A stretch of 64,000 nt of DNA from Pseudarthrobacter sp. GA104 (GTDB taxonomy: Bacteria; Actinomycetota; Actinomycetes; Actinomycetales; Micrococcaceae): NCBI RefSeq assembly GCF_009741265.1, contig NZ_WOWL01000001.1, positions 744,001 through 808,000 on the forward strand, given 5' to 3'. The notes beneath the pieces were generated by a model. The model saw nothing but the letters and a program-made list of their open reading frames with translations. It was not told where the DNA came from and did not search any database. Below, one piece after another: positions 19,401 through 28,700 of this stretch (positions are counted from its first letter, which is position 1; every line of letters begins with the position of its first letter). The translations under genes and the position numbers were made by a program.

Positions 19401-22400
19401 CTGGGCGGAGGCGTCGCGGTCGTCTGCAATGGTGTAGCGCACGTTGACGGTTCCGGCTTCTGCTGGAGCCAGCAGGATGATCCGGCCGCTCGCTTTGCTT
19501 ACCGTGGCCTGCAGCGCTGCGTCGGCCTCGATGCCGTCACTGAGGATGCGGATGAGGTCGCCGTCGGGATCGGTGTCGTTGCCGGTGGCGTCGACGGCGA
19601 TCTGGCGGCCGGGGCGAACCCTCACTTCGTCGTCCACGGGAGTGGGCTTCTGGTTGACCTCGCCGCGCGGGGCGATGCCCACGGTGACGGTTCCGGTGTT
19701 GACGGCGCCCTGCCGGTCCACCACCTTATAGCGGAACGTGTCTGTCCCGGCGCCGTTGCCGGCAGCCGTGAAGTCGATGAAGTTGCTGCCCACGGTGGCC
19801 ATGCCCATCGCGGGCGTACTGTCGATGCCGGTCAGCTGGACGGAGTCGCCGTCGGGATCGATGCCGTCCAGCTGGACGGGAATCCGGACCGTGCCGGCGG
19901 CCACTACGCGTGCCGTCAGGTTGCGCGGCTGCGGGCGTGAGTTTTCGGCCCCCTCCAGGGGAAGGATGTGGATGGTCACCGCTGCGGCGCTCTTTTGGCC
20001 CTGCGGATCCACGGCGTTGTAGATGGCCCGGACGGTCTTGGGCTGCGGGCCGGCAATGAACCGGAGCGTGTTCTCCGAGACGAAGCTCTTGCCGTCCACG
20101 GGATCAACGCCCTGCGGAAGAACCGGGTCCACGGTGAGCTCCTGGCCCTGCGGGTGGGTATCGTTCTCGAGCACCGGGATGGTGACGACGTCGTTGACCC
20201 GGACGTTCACTTCATCGGGCTTGGGCTGGGGTGCTTCCAGGACGGCGGGGGCCGGGACGGGCACCACCGATACGCTGCCGGTGGCCGACTTCTTGCCGTT
20301 GGACATGGTGTATTCGAAGAGGACCGGGTCCTTGGTTCCGAGGATGTCGGTAATCCGCAGGACGCTGTGGTTGATCACGCTCACGGATGCGGTCGAATTT
20401 TCCGGCAGCTTCACGGACTGCAGCACCAGGACTCCCCCCGAGGGATCGGAGTCGTTGGCCAGCGGGTCCACCAGCACGCTTCCGCCGGTGGGCATGAGCG
20501 CGACGTCGTGGACGGCGACGGGGTTGCCGGTTTCATCCCCGGACTCGACGTCAACGCGGATCAGCCCCTGGCTGCTTTGCGGCCCGTTGCTGGCGATGTA
20601 GGTGAGGTAGACGGGGCCGGGGGTGGTGCTGCGGAAGGTGAAGGTGCCGCCGTCGGTCACGGGACCCAGCTCGGCGGGGCCGCTGGCCTCCACCTGGGCC
20701 AGGCGGAGGGCGCCGCCGTTGGGGTCCACGTCGTTCTTCAGCGGCGAGATGACCAGGTCCTGGCCTGCCACTGCCGTGACGTGGTCGGCGTTGACCACCG
20801 GTGCAAGGGCTCCCGGCGGCTGGACGTTGACCACTACTTTTCCGGTGACAGTGGCCCTGCCGTCCCAGATGGTCACCTCCACGGCCTTCTTGCCGGCTGT
20901 CGCACCGGAGTCCTGGAAGGTCAGCAGGCCGTCGCGGCGGACTTTGACCTGGTCCTGGTCGTTGTCCGCTTTGGCGTCAAGGAGCACCAGGTCGTCCCCG
21001 TCGGGGTCAATCCAGTCGGTAAGGATGTTCTGGCTGACGGTTTTGCCCTGTTCCACGAGCATGGTGGTGTTGTCGCCGCGCTTGAACCGGGGTGGCTTGT
21101 TCTCTTCGGGGGCCACCACGCTGAGGGTGACCTGCCCGGTGGCGGAAAGGCCGCGGCCGTCGGAGGCGCTGTAGCTGAATGTTTCCGTTCCGGGCTTCGC
21201 GCCGGCCGGAACGGAGATCTGGAAGGCCGTGCCGCCGTAGATGTTCTCAAGGCTGCCGGCCTGGGGTCCGGAATCCCCGACGGCGGCAGTGAGGACATCG
21301 CCGTCGGGGTCCGAATCGTTGTCCAGGACGCTGAGGATGGTGGTGCGGCCGGGGCGCACGCCGACGGCGTCGGGCTTGGTTTCCGGCGGACGGTTGGGCT
21401 TGGTGCGGTCCGGCAGGACGTTGATGGTGTTGTTGTCCGCGGATTCCTGGTCCTGCTCGTCGGATTCGTTCTTGGGCGGGATGACGTCGTCCCAGTTGTT
21501 GACCAGCTGCATGTTCTGGTTCACCAGCCACACGTTCCCGGAGTTCACGTCATTCAGGACCACCAGGTCCCGGTTCACCCGGAAGACATACGACGGCGAG
21601 GCACTCGCCTTGGGCACGTCAACGTTCTTGTCATCACCATCATTGACACAGTCCCGCACATACTTGTTAGCCCCGGACCACGCCGCATGCACACACCCGC
21701 CCAACTGGACCGGGGCAGCCGGCACGCCCTCGCCGTCGAACGCCACCGTCTTCGCCGTGGATCCGTCCAGGGGCTGCTTCAGCAACGCCTTCCGCGTGGC
21801 GATGGCCACGAAACCGCTGACAGGGCCGCCCTGCTGCAGCTTCGCCTCCCGCGCATTTTCCAGCTGGAGCCGCTTCCCGCCGGGCAGGAACAACTTCCCG
21901 GCCGCCGCATCCAAAAGCACCGGCTTGTCCCCCACCACCGTGATCTGCAGATCCCCCGAACCCTTCAGCTCGGCCCAGGTCTCCGACTCCGAGGCCGTCA
22001 CCTCGCCGTTGGCGTCAACAGCCGTCACCGTCACCGCGCCGGACTTGGGGTCCGCCGAGTAAATCCGGTCATCATCCCCGACCGCCGAGACAATGCCCTC
22101 CGAACCCACCATCACGGGCTCCGACGCTTCCTCGTCAAAACCATTAACAGTGGACGGCGACACAGCCCACACCTTGCCCGACGCCGCATCCGTCACGGAA
22201 ATAACCTCCGAGCCGAAGCTCACGTCCGCCGATCCCGGCAACTGCTTATCCCCGCCCAGCCGCATGTTCGCCGGCGACACCTGGTTCAGTGTTGACCCGG
22301 TCTCATCATCGACGAACACATCCCCCGCATCCTGCAGGATGTCGAACGTCGTCGAAGCGGGCGTCACAGCCCCATCAAGAACGCGGGAGGGGTAGTTAAG

Positions 22401-22592
22401 CCGGCCCACCGCATTCTTCGACTTCGAGACCACCCACACCCCGCCGTCGTTCAACTCCACCTCGGTGGTCTTGAACCCCGGATACAGCACGGCACCGGTG
22501 ACCAGGACAGCGACGACGGCACTGAAGGCAGTGCCCGTGACGAGTTTTTTGTGGCGTCTTTTCAGCCCAAGCTTCCCCAGCAGAGTTGTCAC
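16470..22592 (-). CDS. Giant membrane-anchored Ig-like/fibronectin III protein 1
   Basis: A 2,040-residue protein. A basic N-terminus and one membrane span (about 17-37) give an uncleaved N-in anchor. Residues about 40-360 look like a beta-propeller, with repeated VWAVSPST/RIYSADPKSG/VWLVNQ strands. From about 390 to 1,460 run roughly ten Ig/cadherin-like repeats marked by NDSDPDGD-type loops, likely calcium-binding. Five fibronectin III domains follow (about 1,465-1,945; the Pro-rich starts and W-T-A-P motifs are visible). A terminal domain carries four Cys, YKWYR and a Cys as the last residue. The start is GTG, with AGGGG 12 bases upstream, so the start is less certain than the frame. It is the downstream member of a tandem pair with a near-identical N-terminal 1 kb. 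Probably a surface adhesin or an extracellular part of the secretion machine. Confidence 0.88.
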   Translation of the reverse strand: MTTLLGKLGLKRRHKKLVTGTAFSAVVAVLVTGAVLYPGFKTTEVELNDGGVWVVSKSKNAVGRLNYPSRVLDGAVTPASTTFDILQDAGDVFVDDETGSTLNQVSPANMRLGGDKQLPGSADVSFGSEVISVTDAASGKVWAVSPSTVNGFDEEASEPVMVGSEGIVSAVGDDDRIYSADPKSGAVTVTAVDANGEVTASESETWAELKGSGDLQITVVGDKPVLLDAAAGKLFLPGGKRLQLENAREAKLQQGGPVSGFVAIATRKALLKQPLDGSTAKTVAFDGEGVPAAPVQLGGCVHAAWSGANKYVRDCVNDGDDKNVDVPKASASPSYVFRVNRDLVVLNDVNSGNVWLVNQNMQLVNNWDDVIPPKNESDEQDQESADNNTINVLPDRTKPNRPPETKPDAVGVRPGRTTILSVLDNDSDPDGDVLTAAVGDSGPQAGSLENIYGGTAFQISVPAGAKPGTETFSYSASDGRGLSATGQVTLSVVAPEENKPPRFKRGDNTTMLVEQGKTVSQNILTDWIDPDGDDLVLLDAKADNDQDQVKVRRDGLLTFQDSGATAGKKAVEVTIWDGRATVTGKVVVNVQPPGALAPVVNADHVTAVAGQDLVISPLKNDVDPNGGALRLAQVEASGPAELGPVTDGGTFTFRSTTPGPVYLTYIASNGPQSSQGLIRVDVESGDETGNPVAVHDVALMPTGGSVLVDPLANDSDPSGGVLVLQSVKLPENSTASVSVINHSVLRITDILGTKDPVLFEYTMSNGKKSATGSVSVVPVPAPAVLEAPQPKPDEVNVRVNDVVTIPVLENDTHPQGQELTVDPVLPQGVDPVDGKSFVSENTLRFIAGPQPKTVRAIYNAVDPQGQKSAAAVTIHILPLEGAENSRPQPRNLTARVVAAGTVRIPVQLDGIDPDGDSVQLTGIDSTPAMGMATVGSNFIDFTAAGNGAGTDTFRYKVVDRQGAVNTGTVTVGIAPRGEVNQKPTPVDDEVRVRPGRQIAVDATGNDTDPDGDLIRILSDGIEADAALQATVSKASGRIILLAPAEAGTVNVRYTIADDRDASAQAAIRVVVDNEVPLKAPIARDDRVTSAQTMGKTAVDVPVLKNDEDPDGVGENLKVSTEATTARPGADGNMIVDLTEQPQLIPYTVEDVDGQKSTAVIWVPGLGQQVPTLAKDEVLEVVAGQSVDVDLDEWVRVREGRSPRLTQTDRIRLIGADGSDPVTGDGTGLKYTAGADYVGPGSLTFEVTDGTGPDDPAGLKSTLSIRTKVLPDPNKNNPPELLGANLDVPKGDSASTDLGKLTADPDRDDVEKMKYELVGGSPAGFNAGIDGKTLKVSAADSSGAGTTAAVQVKARDSRGLEATATYQLKVTASNRPKPVANDDVQDNVAAGKPVTVNVLANDANPFPETALKIIAAAAETGSGNVDVNGDSITVTPAPGFTGTMVVSYTVADKTGDDSRNATARVRLTVKDKPQTPTTPQAQSVGDQTALLTWTAPADRGSAITKYTVYGESGFRQDCPANTCTLNGLANNTKYHFQVTATNEFGESDRSPASAEVRPDVKPDTPLAPSLKFGDRELSVNWTAPASKGSPVKSYDLEISPPPAGQNAQIQNLTGVSYVWKGLQNGVSYKVRVLARNDAKEPSEWSPYSAAMVPAGVPATPAAPSASQAGSVGSQSQLKVSWTAPNNNGDAVSAYTLTTLRGGAVVSSQQVAGTTQNVTVDNSETNYTFTVSATNKAGTSGTSPQSAAIRAAGKPGQVSGGTVAETGNSGQLKVTFTPLTEAQRNGSTASEIAYSYRASNGQAGPISAPGGNINGLPNGQDITINIIATSTKNNVSGDAKAIGAGNPYGPANAPNVNGGTSPKGDGQVHWTWNNPNTNGRPLSHYEVSMDGGAWQNVNKANSFDAGAGGWSQSHRLRVRAVTVVDGAIGGPATSTSGADPTPPPAPTKVRVEASTVNSCPGKPGVPDRYSNVNGDARCGSSDANWVSFSDGWIDSACWMNIYGSPESDPGYYKWYRMDGGPWPGWYVKRATIDISGPDVPRC
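21471..22490. repeat. 1,020-bp direct repeat, copy A (in giant protein 1)
   Basis: This segment matches 27766-28785 at a constant offset of 6,295 bases. About a dozen mismatches were seen by eye, most of them silent. It encodes the propeller-like head and the end of the membrane anchor. Both edges are sharp: outside them the two genes differ clearly. Confidence 0.95.
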
Positions 22593-22646
22593 AGCTTTAC
22601 TTTTCCCCTGAAATTTGTGGCGGCCCCCAGGCCAGCCCGTCCAAAG

Positions 22647-22720
22647 ACCCGGTATAGGGCTCTCTGTTCCCGGGTTAGCCTACCGAAGCAGGACGGCGGC
22701 CGCGATGGGGAGCGCTCCCC
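22647..22720. other. Gap between the two giant genes: inverted repeats
   Basis: The 160-base gap between the giant genes holds an ACCCGG/CCGGGT inverted repeat (22647-22675) and a perfect 14-base palindrome ggggagcgctcccc (22707-22720). No T-run follows on the minus strand, so a Rho-independent terminator is not supported. They may attenuate or tune expression between the two giants; no clear promoter was found. Confidence 0.35.
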
Positions 22721-22752
22721 CGCCGTGCCACCTGTGGCGCTGCCCGTTACTT

Positions 22753-25700
22753 CTAGCATTGCGGGATTCCATGTCCCTCAGGCTCACCCAAGGTGGTGTT
22801 GCCGACCTGGACGGTGCGGCCAACGTAGCGCCCATCAGGATGCGAACTGATGCGGTACCACTTATAGGTGCCCCGGGCGTCGGGGACGGTCCGCCACATA
22901 AAGCAGTTGACGGTGAAGGTTGGGCCGGAGCCGTAGATCCAGGGATAGCCGCTGACCACACCATCGCAGGTGTGTTCCGCGCCCGTCGGCGACCGCCACG
23001 AGGTCTGGCCTGAGGCAGGCGCATCAGTACACGTCCGGTAGCCAACGATTGAGTTGCCCCACTCCGTCTTGGCCGGCCCGGACCTGGCGGTCGCCTCGGC
23101 GACGCCTCCGCCGTTCCCTATGGAATTCACGGTCTGCACCTGGATCGAGTGGGGCTCGTCGAAGCCGCCGGTGTTCACTGTCCGGCTTCCCGAAGCCGCC
23201 ACCCTTTCCCAGCCCCGGCCGTCAATGTTGATCTGCGTGTAGGCGACATCGTTGGTGGCCGTGGACGGCGAGGTCCAGCTGAAGCTCAGCGACTTCTGGT
23301 TTTGCCCGCCGTTCTGCCCTGTCGCAGAGGGTGTGCCGGGTGCGCCGTGCGGCGTGGTGGTGGCGGCCGTGCTGGCGTCTGAACTCGGTGCCACACTTGA
23401 GTTGGCCACCACCGTGATGGACGTGGGCGTACCGTTCGTGAAGCCACCCACGGTTTGCCCGGGCCTGATGGGACCGGTTTGCCCGGTGCTGGCGTTGTAG
23501 CTGTAGCTGACCTCGCCATACGCCGACCCGTTGCGTTCGGCCGCCGTTAGTTCCTTGAAGTTGATGGTCACCTGTCGCCCAGCGCCGCCGGTGTCTGCCG
23601 CGGCGGCCGTCACTCCGGAGACCTGGCCCAGCTTGCCGGTGGCGCGCCGGGGTGCCGAAGCGGGACTGACGGCGCCCTTGCCGGCCTTGTTTTCCGCCTG
23701 GACGGTGAAGGTGTATTCGGCTTCGGAATTGTTGGCCGTGAAGTTGGCCGTGCGTACCGTGCCCGGGATGGCCTGGGTCTGCGGCGCGCCGCCGCCGCCG
23801 CTCATGGTGACGTAGTAGTTTCTGATCGCGTCACCGTTGGTGTCGGGTTCGGTCCAGTTCACGCGCAGTTGGTTGGTGCTCCCCACAGCAGACGCCACGG
23901 CGGAGGTCGGTGCCGCGGGCGCAGCGGGCACGCCGGCAGGGTTGTCTTCGGAGGAGTAGATGCCCCAGTCGGACGGGCCCAGCTCGTTGACCGCCTGGGC
24001 GCGCACCTTGTAGCGGACGCCGTTCGTCAGGCCAGGCCAGGTGTAGGTCAGGCCCGTGACCCCGTTTTTCACGGCGATGCCGCTGGCTGGCGGTGGCGAG
24101 ATCTCCAGGTTGTAGCTCTTGACGGCCGAACCCTCGGTCCTGGCAGGGGGCCAGTCGATCACCATGTTCTTGTCGCCGGCTTTGACCGTGGGCGCCTCCG
24201 GCGGGGACGGCTTTTCGTCGGGCCGGATCTCGTTGGACTGCGCAGACGCCTGGGAGTCGCCCACCTCATTGGTGGCGGTCACAGTGAAGACGTACTTCAC
24301 GTCGTTGGTCAGACCGCTCAAAGTGCACGTGGTGGTGGCGCACTGTTGTTCAAATCCGGTGTTGGAGCGCACGGTGTAGCCGGTGATGGTGGCGCCGTTG
24401 TCTGACGGCGGCGCCCATTTGAGCACAGCCGTCCGGCTGCGCACGTCCGTGGCGGTGGGGGCCGAGGGCGGGTCCGGCTTATCCCGGACGGTGATGCGCA
24501 CCCGGCCGTCAGCATGGCGGGAAGGGTCATCGGTCTTGTCCGAAATGACGTAACGGAGCACCATGACGCCTTTGAATCCCTCTGCGGGAGTCACCGTGAG
24601 CGAGTCCCCGGCGACCACCGGCTGCCCTGTTGCGGACCCCGTTTCCACCGCCACTGAAACGATTTCCAGCGGGGTGTCGGCAAAGGGGTTGAAATCATTG
24701 GCGAGGACGTTGATGGTCTCGGCCCGGCCCGCGTTGGCCTTTTCGATGACGTCTTCCCCGGCTGTGGGAAGGGGCCGGTTGGAGGCGACTACCGTGGCTG
24801 TTACCGAGGCCTTGACCGGTTCGGATCGGCCGTCGGTGACCTTCAGCGGGATGTTTCCCTTCCGGCCGGCGGGCGAGCCTGCTGCAGCACTGACCTTGAG
24901 TGTCTGCCCCTCGAGGGAGGCAGTGAAGCCCTCCGGCGTGGTCCCGTCAAACTCAAATTTGAGCTTCTCCTGGTCCCCGGCATCCACGTCCCTGGCCAGG
25001 GTGCCCAGTTCAAGGGCAGCAGTTTCGGCCTTCGGCACGTCAAGGTCGGTTCCACTGAAGGTGGGCTCGTGGTTCGCGGCCGGGTCCGGAATGACCCGGG
25101 TGATGATGGTCAGGGTGGATTTCAGGCCCTGCGGATCTTCCGGACCGGACCCGTCTGTCACTTCGAACGTCACGGAGCCGGGGCCGACGTAGTCTTTGAG
25201 CGCCGCATAGCGCAGGGCGTCGCCGTTTCCGGCGATGACGCCCTGGGTGTCAGCGCCCTGGACCTGGACCTTGTCTGCCTGCGTAATGTGGGGAGATCGG
25301 CCCTCCCGGACCCGCACGTATTCGCTCAGGGCGAAGGTGATTTCCTTGCCGGCCATCACTTCCACAACGTCGGTCCTGGCCAGGCTGGGGTGCTGTTCAC
25401 CCTGACCGGGCACCCAGATGACAGCAGTGGCGCTCTGGCCGTCCACGTCGGTGACAGTGTATGGAACCAGCTGGTCCCCCGCGGCAAGGCCGACCACAAC
25501 GTTGCCGTCGCCGCCGACGCGGGCGTTCGGGTTGCCGTCCGGCAGGCTGACCTTGAGTTCGGCGGCCACGCCGTCGGGGTCTGAATCGTTCTTCAGCACC
25601 GGCACGTCGACAGCGGACTTGCCCAGCGTCTCGGCGGGGGTGATCACATCGTCCTTCGCAACCGGCGCCTTCAGCGTGGCGTCGGGAGAGATGCTGACCC

Positions 25701-28700
25701 GGATCACTGCACTGCCCTGGGCTTTTTTGTCATCCTGGATCTTGTAGCTGACGTTCTCATTGCCCGCGTTGCCGGGCGCAGTAAGCAGCACCCTGCCGTC
25801 AGCGGTTTCGACACCGAGTTCCGGCCGGGCTTCAAACGCGTTACTGACGAGCCCGATCGGGTCACCGTCCGGGTCGGAGTCGTTGCTGAGCGCGTCAACG
25901 GCGATCTTGCGTCCGGGACGGACATCCACGGAATCGTCCACTGCGATGGGTCTCTGGTTGTTGGCCTCGGGTGGCGCGATGCCCGCAATGACCGTGCCGG
26001 TGTTCTCGGCGCCGATTCTGTCCCTGACCCGGTAGGTGAAGGTATCGGTGCCGGCCGCCGTGCCCGTGGCGGTGAATTCGAGGTAGCCGTCCCTGGCCAC
26101 GGCTGTTCCCATGGCGGGGGCTTTGTCCACCCCGATGAGCTGCACGGAGTCGCCGTCGGAGTCGATGCCGTCCAGCGGGACGGGGATCCGAACCACCATT
26201 CCAGACACCACGCGGGCGGTGAGGTTCTTCGGCTCGGGACGGGTGTTCCGCTCGTCGTCCCGGGCGCGGATGCGGATGGTGACCTGCTGCGAATCCGACT
26301 GGCCGGATTCATTGGTGACTTTGTAGATTGCGTAGACGGTCTTGGGCACGTCTCCGGCGATAAAACGCAACGTGTCCCCGGCGTGGAACATCCGTCCGTC
26401 GGTGTCGTCGGGCTTCTGCGCCAGTTCGGGCTCAAGCGTGAGTTTCCCGCCGTTGGGGTCGGAGTCGTTCGCGAGGACCGGGATGGTCACCACGTCGCCC
26501 ACCCGGACGGACACTTCGTCGGGTTTCGCCTGGGGGGCCTGGAGCTTGGCCGGGGCGGGCACCACCAGCACTGCGATGTCGCCACTGGCCGAGGCCAAGC
26601 CGTTCGAGATTGTGTATTTGACGTTGAGCTGGCCTTGCGCCCGGATGTCGGTGATCCGGATGACCGCGTGGTCCAGCACTGAAACACTGACCGGCAACCC
26701 GTCGGCAGCTGTGACGGACTGGACTACCAGGACCCCGCCGGAAGGGTCCGAGTCATTGCCCAGGACGTCCACCAGCACAGTTCCGCCGCTTGGCAGCAGG
26801 GCTGTGTCGCGCACCGCGACGGGTGCGCCATCACCGTCGCCGGACACCACGTCCACCCGGACCAGCTGCTGGGCGCTGGCCGGCCCGTTGGTTACCAGGT
26901 AAGTGACATAGTGCGGTCCCTGGGCCGCGGAGTTGAACGTAAAGGTCTGCTGGTCCGCCCGCAGGGTTGCTGTGGCGTTGCCGTCCGGGGTGACCTGGGC
27001 CAGGCGGAGGGCGTCGCCCTGGGGGTCGGAGTCGTTTTTCAGGGGTGCTATCACCGCGTCGACGCCTGCGACGGCCACCACGTGATCCGCGTTGGCGATC
27101 GGGGGCAGGGCGCCGGAGGCGCGGACGTCTACCGTGACCTTGCCTTCCGTTGTGGACTGGCCGTCGGAAACGGTCAGGGTGACCGCCTTGCGGCCGGGCT
27201 CCGTTCCGGCGTCCTGGAAGGTCAGCAGGCCGTCCGGTCGGACCTTGACCTGGTCGCGGGGATCGCTGCCCGCAGCGCTGACCACGTACAGATCGTCGCC
27301 GTCCGGATCCATCCAGTCAGGAAGCACGTTCTGGCTGACGATCTTGCCCGCCTGCACAACGAGCGTGGTGTTGCGGTTCGGCTTCTGCCGCGGGGCGGAG
27401 TTCTCCCCTGCCGGGATGATATTGAGCGTGACGTCGGAGGAGGCGGTGAGGCCCCGGCCATCGTCCACTGAGTATTTGAAGGTCTCGGAACCGGCTTTGT
27501 CCGCAGGGATGGCGACCTGGAAGCCGGTGGACCCGTAAATCGGGGCGAGAACGCCGGACTTAAGCTGATCAGGGGCGCGCACGGTGAGGATGTCGCCGTC
27601 CGGATCAGTGTCGTTGTCCAGGACGGGGAGCACAGCGGTCTTGCCGGCCCGGACCCCGAAAGTGTCCGGCTTGGCAACCGGAGCGCTGTTGGGCTTGGTG
27701 CGGTCCGGCAGCACCGTCTGCTGGACTTCGTCGGCGGAATCCTTGTCCGCGTCATCGGACGTTTCCTTGGGCGGGATGACGTCGTCCCAGTTGTTGACCA
27801 GCTGCATGTTCTGGTTCACCAGCCACACGTTCCCGGAGTTCACGTCATTCAGGACCACCAGGTCCCGGTTCACCCGGAAGACATACGACGGCGAGGCACT
27901 CGCCTTGGGCACGTCAACGTTCTTGTCATCACCATCATTGACACAGTCCCGCACATACTTGTTAGCCCCGGACCACGCCGCATGCACACACCCGCCCAAC
28001 TGGACCGGGGCAGCCGGCACGCCCTCGCCGTCGAACGCCACCGCCTTCGCCGCGGATCCGTCCAAGGGCTGCTTCAGCAACGCCTTCCGCGTAGCGATGG
28101 CCACGAAACCGCTGGCAGGGCCGCCCTGCTGCAGCTTCGCCTCCCGCGCATTCTCCAACTGGAGCCGCTTCCCGCCGGGCAGGAACAACTTCCCGGCCGC
28201 CGCATCCAAAAGCACCGGCTTGTCCCCCACCACCGTGATCTGCAGATCCCCCGAACCCTTCAGCTCGGCCCAGGTCTCCGACTCCGAGGCCGTCACCTCG
28301 CCGTTGGCGTCAACAGCCGTCACCGTCACCGCGCCGGACTTGGGGTCCGCCGAGTAAATCCGGTCATCATCCCCGACCGCCGAGACAATGCCCTCCGAAC
28401 CCACCATCACGGGCTCCGACGCTTCCTCGTCAAAACCATTAACAGTGGACGGAGACACCGCCCACACCTTGCCCGACGCCGCGTCCGTCACGGAAATAAC
28501 CTCCGAGCCGAAGCTCACGTCCGCCGATCCCGGCAACTGCTTATCCCCGCCCAGCCGCATGTTCGCCGGCGACACCTGGTTCAGTGTTGACCCGGTCTCA
28601 TCATCGACGAACACATCCCCCGCATCCTGCAGGATGTCGAACGTCGTCGAAGCGGGCGTCACAGCCCCATCAAGAACGCGGGAGGGGTAGTTAAGCCGGC

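Noticed and set aside
18174..22295. Long plus-strand open frames opposite giant protein 1
   Set aside because: Compositionally biased shadows of the Ig/FN3 gene; no start signals and no recognisable motifs.
22693..22727. GC-rich palindrome in the gap between the giants considered as a terminator
   Set aside because: No T-run follows on the minus strand and the downstream gene belongs to the same apparent operon.
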